Of a stretch of 64,000 nt of DNA, positions 43,994 through 56,263 are shown one piece after another (the first letter of the stretch is position 1; the number at the start of each line of letters is the position of its first letter). Position numbers and translations under genes: made by a program. Source of the DNA: Raffaelea ambrosiae (taxonomy: Eukaryota > Ascomycota > Sordariomycetes > Ophiostomatales > Ophiostomataceae); the NCBI GenBank assembly GCA_002778195.1, contig PCDI01000002.1, positions 1,181,550 through 1,245,549 on the forward strand, given 5' to 3'. The notes beneath the pieces are model-generated. The model was not told where the DNA came from, made no database searches, and saw only the letters and a list, made by a program, of their open reading frames with translations.

Positions 43994-45779
43994 CTTGGCT
44001 TAGTCTTTCAGCTGCGTTTGGTGTATGGTATCTTCAGGCGCAACGGCTCCGAGGGGGAAAAAAAAGAGAGAAAAAAGAAAGAAACTCGGCCAGGCATGCC
44101 CAGGTATTTATTCAGTCCCCAAGAAGGCACACACGCACCCCCACAGCCAGGTTCGGGGGCGCCAGGTTCCCACAAGGTGAGACTGCTACCATGCTAAGCT
44201 TTGCTTGGGCGATCATCAGGCCCAGTCCTGACGAATGCATAATTTGTGTCTTCCATTGCGAGTACAGCTAAAAGCACATTGTATGCTCGTGTGTTATTAC
44301 TTTGTACACACGGATAGGGAAATTGCCCCAGACTCGAGCACTAAAGATAGGGCTAAACTCAAAATGAAGTCGCGGGCCGGGCGCGTGCGCAGGGGTGTGT
44401 GTACTTGTCAATGATATTCGTTCTCGCTTTGTCGTGTAAGATAAGTACGGTGTAAGTCAACAAAAGCCTTGGCTACCAGCGTAGTATTTCTCTTTTTTTT
44501 TTCTTCCATTTTCTTCCATTTTCATTTCTTTCGTTATTTTATGACACCTTCCAGCGAGCCCCTTCTGGCAAACGCCCATACATCAATAGAGCAAGAGGAC
44601 CACAAGCATCGTTAAATAAAAAGCTTCCTGGAACACTACGATAGATACAAGCGCCCGAAATCACAGTGCTGATGGAAGCTAGCCTGATGTCCAGACGGTG
44701 TGCGCGCCGCCAATTTTCTTGCATGCACCTGCCTGTTACGGCAAGCGGGCGATAACGAGCAGCCAAGCCCGGGTAAGCCCAGTTCTGTGCCTCGTCGATC
44801 TCCCACAAGAAGTTTAAAAGGTTGCTGTCAGCCAAGGAAGAAAAGCACGGTGTAAAATACACGAGTAACCTAATTGGCATGCCCCAAACGGCCTCCCCGA
44901 GCCTGCTCGTATTCCCCCCAGTTTGTCAGCGTCATCGGTGAGCTCGGGGACGATATGATGCCACCACAGCTAAATGAGAAAAAGCGTGAAAAACCCTCTT
45001 TACGAAGAGCAAGAATGTCAAGACAACGCATTTTGTCCTCGGCAATCAGCACTCGTATTGCCCAAGCCAGCCCTGGACTGTGGCACATAAATACTATGTA
45101 ACAACACGGCAAGGTCTGCGAATCAGATGTTTGGATCGCCCTCGCATTGTATAGCACAGCATTCAGACACCGTCCTTGGCAGTGTCATCCCCAGAATTAT
45201 TCAGCACTCGGCACTTGGGGTCTTGGAGTCTCGCTGTGGTTTTTTTTTTTTTTTTTTGGTTCAGACCTTGACCAAGTTTACGCTCAAGTCGGGGTCGCTT
45301 CTCGTCTACTATCCTGAGCCACTGCAGAATTTGGAGAACCCAGGCCGGGGACAGTGCCTCGAGGAGGGCTCTTCCTCTATGTCCACGGCTGCGAAGACGG
45401 TTGTTCAATGTAAACGATGGCGGTAGAAGCTGCCAAGGTAGACAAGAAAGGACCATATCTCAAGCCGGGCGACACTTTGTAGAAGGCCAACTGCCATAGT
45501 CCTACACACTAAATCGAAAACCCGACCACCACGCAACTTTCTTCGTCAGTGAAGCTGAACAGCTGCCGAGGCGTGGTTCGGAATTCGACACCCGTGATGC
45601 AAAACATCAACCTGTGCATTTCAGTTCGGTGGCATCATCACCTTTCCCCGCAGCACTTGGGGAAGTCCGGGTGTAATTCACACTCCAAACCTGAGACTGC
45701 AAATGTAAACGTGTGTCGACTTCTAGACGTATGTCAACGAACAATCAGCATCCAAGTTAACGGTCCCGCCCAGTTCGAA
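43994..45779. other. 1.8 kb intergenic region
   Basis: No convincing gene. Contains homopolymer T tracts (near 44490 and 45240). Frames are short and non-homologous. Confidence 0.5.
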
Positions 45780-47091
45780 ATGGATGCTTCACAGCTCCCC
45801 AAGTGGAAGGATATGCCAAAGGTGGAGGGACAACGGTGAGTTTGCCCACTGCGCTCAGCTTCTGGGCGGCCAAACCGTCCAGGAGAACTAACACACATTC
45901 CAACTACACAGACACGGCTGCGCGTGGGGCCTCTTCGACAAGGATGGGAAGAAAGACCAGCTCGGGACGTTGAACTTGCTCACCCCTAGGGTCGTCATGC
46001 GTGCCCGAGAAGAGATCCAGACTGGCAAAAGCGTGTCACTCAATTGGGGATTGGACCGTCTGAGCGAGCCGTCATTTGGGCGATCGGTGCTCAAGCACGA
46101 GCACGTGGACTGGCGCACCAAGCCCGATTGCTCATTCTACTGTTATGACGATGAGATCAGTTTCAACACCCAAACTGGTGAGTTAGTTGGCAAGCGAGAT
46201 GCATCCTTGCTGACGCCCATTGACTAACACATTTGGTAGGGAGCCAATGGGATGGACTGCGTGAGTACCTGGCCGTAGAGACCGCTCCTTGCCTGCTCCA
46301 GTATGCTTACAATGACCATGTTCTAACAAGGAGTCAGGCCATTGGGGAGACTCGAGGTCTGGATATTACTACAATGGTCTGCATCACGACGAGGTCTTGC
46401 AGAGTGGGCGTCTAGGGATCGAAAGTAAGCCAGTGTTCCTGCTCAACATATGCCCGATCAGCCAACTAACACAACTTTAGAATGGTCCGAGCGAGGCGGT
46501 ATTGTGGGACGTGGCGTGCTGCTGGATTACGTCTCCTATGCCGAGCGCAAGGGGATTGCCTTCAGCCCCATGTCTTCACATGCCATCACTGTTGACCAGC
46601 TTGACGAGATGGCAAGGGAAGAAGGCGTAGAGTTTCTTCCCGGCGATGTATTGCTGCTCCGCACCGGCTGGGTCAAGTGGTATGACGAGCACAGCCGCGA
46701 GGAGCACCTGCAGCACGTTGCCAATTCATTTGCATGGGTTGGTGTCAAAAGCTGTGAGGAGACCATGGAGTGGCTCTGGAATCACCACTTCTCTGCCGTA
46801 GCTGGTGATGCCAATGGCTGGGAGGTCATCCCCCAGAACGAAGACTGGCGTAAGTTTGGGCCGATTTACCCCCTTCACACCACACAGAGATCGCTGTATT
46901 AATGCACAGGCGCAGAACTCCACGACTACCTGTTGTCGCACTGGGGCATGCCGATAGGAGAGATGTTCGATGTTGAAGAGCTGGCCAAAGAGTGCGAGCG
47001 CCAGAAGCGCTGGTCCTTCTTCTTCACCAGCGCACCACTCAACTTGCCTGGGGGGGTGGCTAGTCCTCCAAATGCCATTGCCATATTCTGA
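45780..47091 (+). CDS. Putative cyclase / kynurenine formamidase-like hydrolase (PF04199 type)
   Basis: Exons 45780-45835, 45912-46177, 46240-46260 (21 bases), 46338-46424, 46481-46849 and 46910-47091 (326 aa); all joins are GT-AG and in frame. The core shows GCAWGLFDKDGKKDQLGTLN, NWGLDRLSEPSFGR, GSQWDGLRHWGD, GYYYNGLHHDEV, GGIVGRGVLLDYVSYAERKG, EFLPGDVLLLRTGW and FSAVAGDANGWEVIP. This is the fungal 'putative cyclase' family related to metal-dependent formamidases; the classic HxGTHxD motif is replaced by WDGLRHWG, as usual in this subfamily. Substrate unknown. No signal peptide. It converges with a decayed transporter whose 3' end lies within tens of bases. Confidence 0.87.
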
Positions 47092-47129
47092 GTTGGTCTG
47101 GGAGGTATCCAATGAACAAGTCTCACACT

Positions 47130-48344
47130 GCACAGAAATGACTGCTTCGTAGAGATTGGATACATACACTGGCCGCAAACGACCAAAGCAGAATGACTTG
47201 AAAGTAAACAGCAAACACTGCCAACATTTTTTGCCCAACGGCTTGGTTGCACGCAAGTAGTCATCAGGCAGGTTGTAGCCGGCACCCAACCGCCCTCAAG
47301 GGAAAGGACACTACGACCACCATAAAAAGCACAAACACAGCGCCGATGAGAACAGCTCCGATCCAGTCGACCAAGCGGACCTTGGCCGAAATGGACAAGT
47401 CCTTGCCTGGGTTGTGGCGAGGGAACACGAAAAAGTAAAATTGGTGCCAGGAGAGCGGCAATGGGGCGGTTAATGTAGAACGCCTGCACAATAGGCACAT
47501 GTGAGCCCAGAGAAAAGAGAAACAATCCGTGGGATGCCGTGCCATGGCAACCTGCCCCATACCCATCACCAGGAGACGTGCTGTCAGACAAGGCACCACC
47601 AACCACCGGCCCCAGAATGGCACCCGCACCCCATAAAATGCCAAATGGAGCGTGGTACAACGGGCCCTCCATCTTTGTTGTGAACATGGGTAGAAACGCC
47701 AGGCAAGTGCTCGAGTGTGGTCAGCTGGAGTTGACTGGAAAGCATGAACTTAGATAGCATCGCCCACCCCAGATACATGCTGGAACCGCCCATGCCAGCA
47801 ATGACTCGACCCAAGATGATGGCAGCAGAGTTGAGTGCAGCACCACACAAAGCGCTTCCAGCTTCAAGAGCGGCAACGGACAGGATAATGATCGGCTTGG
47901 CATCGAACATGGCGTACATGCGGCCCATGAACAGGATCATGGCAACGGACGCCATGGGAAACCCGATACCAATCCACGGCAGGTTCTCATTGTGTCCGAC
48001 GCTCTCGTAAGCGGGCCTCTGAGCACCGGCCGCAACGGTTGTGTCGAGTCCTGCAAGGGAGGCCGCGTCAGTTGCCGACCAGCAGCCAATACGGCTCTCA
48101 TGTGGACTCAACTCACCATACAAAGAAAGCACCGATGCAGAGAGCGACAGCCGTTAGAACCCACCGCCATGTGGTGATGCTGTCTCTGGGATGCTTTGGA
48201 GCACCTTGGTCCTGAACAGCAGCAGCCTGGCTCGTTGACTTTTTCGACTTGGGATGCGTCTATCGGTGGTGTCTGATCTTGCCTCCAGTTAGAGAGCGAC
48301 ACCGGAATGGAAGCCGGCCCGTGGTCGATGTCGAGATCAGTCAT
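47130..48344 (-). pseudogene. Decayed MFS (DHA2-like) transporter
   Basis: Recognisable pieces of a 14-helix drug/H+ antiporter lie in order but in different frames. ATG 48344 starts a cytoplasmic N-terminus (MTDLDIDHGPASIPVS). A shift at about 48221-48232 leads to ITTWRWVLTAVALCIGAFFV. The next exon gives GLDTTVAAGAQ and MILFMGRMYAMFDAKPIIIL, SAAIILGRVIAGMGGSSMYL. Further shifts separate GILWGAGAILGPVVGGALSD, AFYINRPIAALLAPI and NPGKDLSISAKVRLVDWIGA. After VLFMVVVVSFPL only fragments remain and the C-terminal half is absent. Several independent breaks exclude a single sequencing error. It converges with the intact cyclase gene. Confidence 0.85.
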
Positions 48345-49070
48345 GGCGAAGAAAGCAAAAGCGAAAGAAGAAATCTGAGGATCCAACAATCTGCTCAATC
48401 ATTTGGGACTCTGACTCCAGGCTGCTACAGTCCTCAATGATCTACCATTTGCTCCACAACTTTATATACGTAAAAATCCCCCCCCAAAAAGACGGCCGAT
48501 TGCTAAATGGCCTTGAAACTATTGTTGGCAGTCAACTGTATCCCGAGCGCCCGCTGTTGTGCTTCTCACCGCAATGCTGCCCGTTTCCTTTCTGGGCTTG
48601 TTATACATGCCAACTTAATTGTTTTGTGAACAGCTCCGTTGCATGTCGAGGCTGTGCGTAGTACGAGCCTGATTGTCGTTTTGCGTTCGAGTCTCAGCGA
48701 ATCAGGTGTTACCCTGGTGCTCCAGCGAAGACGGAGCAAACACCACAACTAGCCAGCCCGCAATCTAAGCCAGCCAGCCAGCCCTATGTCCAACAGACGC
48801 AGACTGATCCGGGTGCATTCATCTACAAAGTGATGTTTGCGGTATTATCAATGCTGCTGAATATGTCCAGGTCGAGTTTGTGTGTCAAGAGAGTGACATC
48901 TATCTCTTCCGAATTAACAAAGCTTGCCCTGCTCGACAAGCTACCTTTTCCGCGTATTTAACATGCAAGTCGGAGCCTGATTCGCTTTGTGATTATATAG
49001 CTGTGGCTCCAGGTCTGTAATAAAATTGCGAGTCTATGCTCACCTCAGCCTACACCGAATTATGCCAAAT
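48345..49070. other. Intergenic region
   Basis: No gene. Short CCAGCCAGCCAG repeat near 48770-48785. Confidence 0.55.
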
Positions 49071-50462
49071 CTACCGTCTGGTATTCCCCACGAAGCAGCT
49101 ACTGTTGATGCCATCCGCGCTGCTGGTGGTATTCTCAACAAGCACCACCGCCAAATCTGCCAGCTCGGGACCGGGGACCCATAGTCTCTCCGGAGCCTCA
49201 AAGTCGGCCGGTCCATACAGCATCCATGCTGACAGGGGCAAGAGAGCACTGTGAAGAGAAGTGGAATTGACAGAAGCCAGCAAGCTGGTCTGGTTCGCCC
49301 GCTGTAGCGCCTCGGCATACCCGTCCGGTGCACCAGGCGATATCTGCTTTCCCAGTGTTCCCGCCAGCACATAGGCCTCGAAGCGCTCGGTGTTGTTGAA
49401 GCCGCGCAAAATAAACGGTGCCCGAGCATAGGCAATTGGAAGACTGTCAATGGCTAGAGAAGGGTAACTGACGTTGTCCAAGACGACAGTAGACACTGGC
49501 TTGGAGACGCTGCTGTTTTCACGCGCAAAGGGCTTTCCCTCGGCATCCCAATAAAAGAATCCCGAAAGCCATCCAGACACGCTACGGCGTGTGGTCGCCG
49601 CAGAGCATACTGGCGCAGGTCCGGTTGCCGTGACCATCTGGTTCCAGAACGCACGGATGTCACGGCTATCCGGCAGGGCAAAGCTGTCGATGAATCGGCG
49701 CAGAATTGGGATGAGGCGGGCCTTGTAGGCAGCAGACTCCGGGCCAAAGAGCGGCAGACGGTCCAGTTTCTGGAGCAGCTGAACCCAGTCATCAGCTTCA
49801 CCCTGGAGTGTGACAGACGGCAGGCCACAGGCGATGGTTTGGTTGCTAGCAGGGAGGAGGCGGGCCTTGTTCTCGCCAAGCATCAGGACAGTGGATGTCA
49901 TCTCGTCAATCACACCTGACGTGGTGAAGTTCGGCATGGCCCAGAGCATCAACCAGTGAGCTTTGCAGCGACCCTCGGCCTCGTATTTGAAGTCCTGGAT
50001 GACACGAAACCACTCGAAGTCGGTGAGCGTCATAGGCTCGGTGCCGGGAGGGGGCGACTGATATATGGAGGCTGTCTCGTTCTCGTGGGCATGGACGTAG
50101 AAAAAGAGCTGAGACAAGATGGTGAACCATACTTCGTCTGGGCGCAGGACGAGGTGCAGATGCTCAGCCCAGGCCTGCAAAGCGCCCCGGACGAAGCTCT
50201 CGGAGGATGGCAGGACCTGGTCAACATCCTGGAAGGTGTTGTCGTCGTAGACAGCCATTAAGACTTGAAGATCGTTGCTTCCATTGACAAACTCGTCAGG
50301 GGCGCTGCGACGATAAAAGTCTTCCATGGACGTGGCACCTGACGGACCCCGGTACAGCCTAGGAGCGCCGCCTGGCAAGATGACCACAGCGCCGGTAATA
50401 CTCCAGCCCCAGAGACACAGGGTCATGCAGACCAGCCATCTTGGGCTGCGTGGAATACACAT
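49071..50462 (-). CDS. DUF4419 protein, secreted or membrane-anchored
   Basis: Single exon, 463 aa. A hydrophobic leader (WLVCMTLCLWGWSITGAVVI) follows a short basic N-terminus, a signal peptide or anchor. The DUF4419 pattern is clear: LVLRPDEVWFTILSQLFFYV followed by HAHENETA, then FEWFRVIQDFKYEAEG, TTSGVIDEMTSTVLMLGENK, CGLPSVTLQGEADDWVQLLQ and FWNQMV. The function of the domain is unknown. C-terminal half has WLSGFFYWDAEGKPF and several N-glycosylation sites (NET, NQT, NST, NTT), consistent with passage through the secretory route. Most family members I know of are cytosolic in annotation, so the leader is notable. Confidence 0.88.
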   Translation of the reverse strand: MCIPRSPRWLVCMTLCLWGWSITGAVVILPGGAPRLYRGPSGATSMEDFYRRSAPDEFVNGSNDLQVLMAVYDDNTFQDVDQVLPSSESFVRGALQAWAEHLHLVLRPDEVWFTILSQLFFYVHAHENETASIYQSPPPGTEPMTLTDFEWFRVIQDFKYEAEGRCKAHWLMLWAMPNFTTSGVIDEMTSTVLMLGENKARLLPASNQTIACGLPSVTLQGEADDWVQLLQKLDRLPLFGPESAAYKARLIPILRRFIDSFALPDSRDIRAFWNQMVTATGPAPVCSAATTRRSVSGWLSGFFYWDAEGKPFARENSSVSKPVSTVVLDNVSYPSLAIDSLPIAYARAPFILRGFNNTERFEAYVLAGTLGKQISPGAPDGYAEALQRANQTSLLASVNSTSLHSALLPLSAWMLYGPADFEAPERLWVPGPELADLAVVLVENTTSSADGINSSCFVGNTRR

Positions 50463-52483
50463 CTGTGGTAACTATAGACGTGTCTGGATGCGATCTTGTC
50501 GTTGGGCCGGCCGTTTTCTGGGCCGTCGTCATGGAAGGCTTTAGATCAAGTATAGTAGGGAGGCATGGCATGTGTAAACAGTAGAACTCTCAAAAGAAAA
50601 AATCGTGTCCAGTGGCCCAGCTCAACCTGTCTTTGAACCGGCGGCCCAGCTCACAATGGCTCGTTGTCCTCCGGGGGAAGTCTGCCAAGGGGTCAAAATA
50701 ACCGTCCATATTGCATCTGTTGCTTTAGGCACGGATTGCCACAGACCAGATTGGAAGTGCCTTCTAAACCCATTTCGAGCCCCAGTTTCGTTGTTTGACA
50801 CAGGAGGCGCAGAATTTGAATACGCAGTGACACGAACTGGTGTTGGCGACGGCGATGACGCAGGGACAGTGTCCACAGCACTGTAAAGCACTGTGTTCTC
50901 CTGGTGTTATCCAACTCAGCACCTGCTCGTGTCATCACCAAGGGATTGGCGGCAGGTGTGACAGGGCGCAAGGAGTCCGATGCGTGTGCGCGTGTGGCTG
51001 GCCTGGGGGCTATCACGCCTTGCTTGCAAGCAAGCACTAGCCGTCACACGTTCGCCTCGATCTGGTGGTGGCTGCAGTTCCGCCCCTCTTTGGCTCTGCA
51101 GCTGTTTTGGCCTGACTGTTCCGGCCCTCTGGCAGACCTTGTTTTGCCTTTATTTTTAAATTTTTTGGCCTGGCTGGTCTCTTTGGTCTTTGTCTTTGGT
51201 TGGTTCTCTTGGCCTTTGGTTGGTCTCTCGGTCTTTTCCTGCGGTGCTGCTGCACTTCTCTTTTATCTCTCGATTCCCCCCCCTCGATTGCCGCATTCGT
51301 CCCGACCCTCCCCTTGACACAGCAACTATTCGAACGCCGTCTCAACTGTCGACCGTTGTCATTGCCATTGCCCATTGCCCATTGCCCATCCCATTCCAGC
51401 ACGACGCTTGGCCGATGCATCCCCCGTCGATTGCCGGTCATCGCGCAAGCGCCGACGAGCTGTTCATCTGATTGCTGCCCGATACAGTTGCGTGACCGAG
51501 CGGACCGAGCTTGCCCTGCTGCCAAAACTGCCGAAACGCAGCGTCCCCTGACGCGGGCTCCCCCTGGCCGTCACTCTCCCATGCCAGCCTCCTTGTAGGA
51601 TCTTTGCCGGGAGAGCGCCGATGCGCCCGTCCAAAGAGAGGAAAGAGACAACGAGACAGACAGACAGGCAGGCCGGGTTAGAAGACCGCGGCTTGAAGCA
51701 AAGAACCCGACCAACGGGACACCGCAGCTGAACCAGGAACCAGGGAGAGACGGAAAAGAAACAACTGGGGCGCCAAAAGAAACAAACGCATCACGATCGG
51801 CACAAGCAAGGCAAAGAAGAAGAAACAACAGTCACAGACACGAGAGGGATATACGTGGAATAGCCAATAACCCATTAGGAAACAAGGACGAACTCCGAAG
51901 GCAGAAAGAAGCTGCCGAGCTGTGACGCAGCCAGAAGAAGAAAGAGCGACCCAGCACGGCGGCCTGGACAAAAAAGTCTTATTAGGCTGGCACCAGACAA
52001 CCCCGCCGACGCGACGCTGCACTGGCCCTGATCGCTCCTGCCCAAGCCCCGCTGTTTCGCGGCTTGCCTCTGCGCCCCGTGATTGTCTCCTCCAGCCGCC
52101 CCTCTGTCCAGCTGCTGCCCAGCCAGCTCCCTCCGCTCCTGCCTTTGCCCGGAAACGCCAGATCGAAAGAGCCCACGTTCTCCAACCAAGCTTTCACCCC
52201 ATTCTGCAAACGTATCTTTTATTGACTACTCGTGCCTACTATTGCACCCTTACCTAAACCCCAAACTCTACACAGCGCAGCGCCACCACCGCCACGCCCG
52301 CGCGCCACCACTCGTCGTGCACCACCGACGCTCCTGCGCCCGCCAATTGCAGCCAGTCGCCCCTTCCCCTCCAGGACCAGCGCTATCATCTAGCGGCACC
52401 ACAAACATCGCCGGGCATCACATCATCCCCTGCGGCTTCACCTCCTGCAACCACCAGCCTCTCCGCCGCGCGACACGACCACG
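50463..52483. other. 2 kb region upstream of the SRPK gene
   Basis: No convincing gene. Pyrimidine-rich tracts (51100-51310) and purine-rich tracts (51640-51900) alternate; probably promoter and long 5' UTR of the kinase gene. Frames on both strands are compositional. Confidence 0.5.
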
Positions 52484-55400
52484 ATGAACGGCGCGTCCAC
52501 CCCCGCCGACGATCCCGCGCCCGCGCCGGCCAAGTCGCACTCGGCGCCGACGGCCTCGGTGCCGGGAGCTGCAGCCAACGGCAGCAGCGCCGCGGCCACC
52601 GTGAAGAAGCGCAAGAAAGACGCACTGAAGCCGATCATCACGACGGCCGAGCCAGGGTGAGTGTTTGCTGGATCTTGGTGCTGCGTCTGCTGCGTCTGCG
52701 TCTGTTTTCTGCCGCTGTGCGGGCTGTTCCCTGTCTGCTGCGCGTGTCTCTGCGCGCGGTGTCTCTGGTCTCTGTGACACACGAGCTTTGCGATGTGTGC
52801 CGTGTCTGTTGGCTGCTTGCTTTTTTGGTGTTTTTTTATTTTTATTTTTTATTTTGGTGTTTTCTGGTTTTCTGGGGGTTTGGATGTTTTGGCCGTTTTG
52901 GGGGGCCTCCTCACAAACAACACTGTCTGCATCACTTGTCTCGCCCCTGCATCGGCAAACCGTCTGGGTCCTGCTCGTGTCTCTGCCCTCATCTCTCTGC
53001 TTCTTGCCTCTGCTCTTGCTTCTCTGTCCCGTCCTTCGTCTTCTCGTTCCCCGTCCGCCTCTCCTCCCCAGCACAAACACGTCCCTCGCAGAGGTCGCTG
53101 CGTACCCATTACAGCCCGCGTCCCCATCCCCAAGATCGGACCCTCCAAAAGCACTGCCCTCGCTCTCACTGCCGCCCTGCACGAATCAGATTGCCCCGGC
53201 TCGCCCTCGCCCCCTCTGTTGCATCCGCCCTTCCTTGGCCCATGCTTCTCACTCATCCACGCTGTGTCGCTCTCTCGTCATCGCCATCCAGTCTTTTGCG
53301 GTCCCCTGCCTTTCTCTCTGTGTCTCCGTGTCTCTGTGCCTGTCTCTGTACCATACTCTGCGTTCTCTTCACCTTTGTCGCCCTCTGCGCCCTCTTCACC
53401 TCTCTCTTCACCTCTCGCTTCTCCCCCTTCCTCCTCCCTTTCTGCGACCTTCGCCGCCTCGCCCGGTCGCCTCCTCTCCCTCGTCCCAGCCCAGTTTCTT
53501 CTTCTTTCTTTCTTCTCGCCGCCCTGCTCCTACCAGTCTCTCTTTTCTCCCTGTCGTCCCTCCCCCGGATCATGAACACATTGTCTGTGGTCGTGGTACC
53601 GTTCGCTTGCCAACCCCCGGCTCCGCTCCGCTCCTCCTCTTCCTCTTCCCCTTCCCGGTCGCTTCGCCGGCTGTGTTTGTCTCTCTCTTTCTCTTCCATG
53701 GCCCCAGGCCTCTCACAGACGACCGCCCTACCTTTTTCCTTCCGCCGCTCCTCCACAGCCTGCCCTCCATGCTGAAGAGTCTCCTCCCCAGTCTTCGCGA
53801 CGTGCGAGAGCCTCCCAAACCAAGGTCTCGTCCACTGCTCTCTTGATTTCCGATTTGATTTCCGATCTTTTCCCGCTCTTTTCTCCTGCTCTTCTGTTGT
53901 GTCTCTGGCTATTTTTATGCTCTCTTTTCTTCCCTTGCTTTCTGTTTCTCTCACTCCTCCCCTACACCGTACTTGTCTCCTCCTCTCCTATCTCTGCCAC
54001 TTTCCCGCCTTTTCCTACCCTTCTACGTCGCCGACCTGACACCCAACCCCGGCTCTATTTCCTCTTTGCTTTCTTCGCTCTCCTCGTTCTAGGCCCAATC
54101 CCTGTCACCGCTCTCACTGTCAGCCCCTCCCCCCACTTTTCCGCGCCCTAGTACCGTCGTTTGGATCCGCCTGTTGTTCCTGGGCTGCTTTTCCTGCCTG
54201 CGCGCGCAAGCTTTGTGTCTTTCTTTGGCTCCGTTCGGAAACCTCCTCCTCTAGAACGCTCGGCTAACCACAGACCCTGGGGTTTTTCGCGCCTCTCTCT
54301 CTCTCTCTCCACAGGTCCTCACATCATCCCACCGTGAACCAATCATCACCGACCTCATCGTCGTCCGCTGACGACGCCGAAAACACGGCCGACGAAGAAG
54401 ATTCCGAAGACTACTGCAAGGGTGGCTACCACCCCGTCCAGATCGGCGAGAAATTCAAGGACGGCAAGTACACCGTTGTGCGCAAGCTTGGCTGGGGCCA
54501 CTTCTCCACCGTCTGGCTGTCGCGCGATAACACCACCGGCAAGCATGTCGCTTTGAAAGTCGTCCGCTCCGCCGCCCACTATACCGAGACCGCTATCGAC
54601 GAGATCAAGCTCCTCAACAAGATCGTCCAGGCAAAGCCAGACCATCCGGGCCGCAAGCATGTCATCAGCCTGCTCGACTCATTCGAGCACAAGGGTCCAA
54701 ACGGCACCCATGTGTGCATGGTTTTCGAGGTCCTCGGCGAAACCCTCCTCGGCCTGATCAAGAAATGGAACCACCGCGGCATCCCCATGTACCTCGTCAA
54801 GCAGATCACCAAGCAGGTCCTCCTCGGCCTCGACTATCTGCACCGCGAGTGCGGCATCATCCACACCGATCTCAAGCCCGAGAACGTTCTCATCGAAATC
54901 GGCGACGTCGAGCAGATTGTTAAGAAGGTCGTTAAGACGGACAATTCGGATAAGGAGAACAACCGCAACGGCCGCCGGAGGCGGAGGACTCTCATCACCG
55001 GGAGCCAGCCTCTGCCTTCACCTCTGAACGCCAGCTTCAGCCACAACAGCCTTTTCCCTTCAACCGCCTCGCACACCAGTTTGGGCCAGATGTTGCACGA
55101 CTGTATGTACCTGCACTTTAGCTTTCTGGGGAGGGGGGAATTGTTTTGGGTGACCTTCCGAGGCTTTGGGGTGCCTGTTTTTGTGGCTTGACAGTCCCAT
55201 CTTGGCTCTTCTTTTTGGTCCTCTTCGCAGTATCTGCCTCTGTGCTGTTCCCGTACTAACACTATGAACTATACAGCTGCACATGCCACACCAAGCACAG
55301 ATACCGACGCCAAGGAAGCACTTATCGAAGAGTTACAGAAAAAGCGCGAAAAGACCGAGTATGCCAACCTCTTTTGTCTGTCGCCTATTTTGCTCAACCT

Positions 55401-56263
55401 ACCGTCCATACTAACACCACTTGCAGGGATATCCTTGCCAAGGAAGTTTCCAGCGTCAGTCTCGACAAGTCTCCCGCCTCTGCCTCTACCGGCGGCAACC
55501 CCTCCGCTGCGGGCGACAAACACAGGGCCGAGGAAAACTTTGGCCTCGATATCATCAGCGTCAAAATTGCAGATCTTGGGAACGCGTGCTGGGTCAACCA
55601 CCACTTCACCAATGATATCCAGACCCGTCAATACCGCTCCCCAGAAGTCATCCTGGGCGCCAAATGGGGTGCCAGCACAGATGTGTGGAGCATGGCTGCA
55701 ATGGTACGCTACACTTGCCCTCCTGGCAAGTCGTGCAACAATTCCTATGCGAGTTGCATGGCACTGCATTTGAGATGCGATAACTGATAACTGACCTTTG
55801 GCTTCTCCCCATCACTTTGTAGGTTTTCGAGCTCATCACCGGTGACTACCTTTTTGACCCCCAATCCGGTACCAAGTATGGCAAAGACGACGATCACATC
55901 GCCCAGATAATCGAGCTTCTTGGACCTTTCCCCAAGTCGCTGTGCCTGTCCGGGAAGTGGTCCCAGGAAATCTTTAATAGAAAAGGTGACCTACGAAACA
56001 TCCACAGACTGCGTCACTGGGCTCTCCCAGATGTCCTGAGGGAGAAGTACCACTTCAAGGACGAAGAAGCCCGACGCATCTCCGAGTTTCTGCTCCCTCT
56101 CCTAGAGCTTGTGCCAGAAAAGCGTGCCAATGCTGGCGGCATGGCCTCGCATCCGTGGCTGGAGGACACCCCAGGAATGAAGGGGATCAAGATCGATGGC
56201 ATCGAGGTCGGCAGCCGGGGGGAAGGCATAGATGGTTGGGCTACTGAGGTTAGGAAGCGATGA
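52484..56263 (+). CDS. SRPK-type serine/threonine protein kinase
   Basis: Exons 52484-52656, 54315-55102, 55277-55358, 55427-55703 and 55823-56263 (586 aa). Intron 1 is 1658 bases (GTGAGT...CTCTCCACAG), very long for this fungus. Kinase start at about 110: KYTVVRKLGWGHFSTVWLSR, HVALKVVRSA (K139), catalytic loop IIHTDLKPENVLIE (D243), then a spacer of about 110 residues rich in Lys, Arg and Ser splitting the lobes, and the DLG variant of DFG (VKIADLGNACW), then QTRQYRSPEVILGAKW and the C-lobe to RKR-stop. The split kinase and DLG motif are typical of SRPKs (Sky1, Dsk1), which phosphorylate SR-type proteins in splicing and mRNA export. The N-terminal exon is a low-complexity Ala/Pro-rich region. 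Confidence 0.93.
52657..54314 (+). other. Very long pyrimidine-rich intron 1 of the SRPK gene
   Basis: 1658 bases, C/T-dominated on the plus strand, which leaves long stop-free frames (e.g. 52657-53775, 52665-53846) made of Ser, Leu, Pro, Cys and Phe. These are compositional, with no domain. The 3' end is a (CT)n tract (54293-54310) before CACAG. Confidence 0.75.

Noticed and set aside
52665..53846. Long plus-strand frames between SRPK exons
   Set aside because: C/T-only composition removes stop codons; the predicted peptides are Ser/Leu/Pro/Cys strings with no domain, and the segment is framed by good splice sites.
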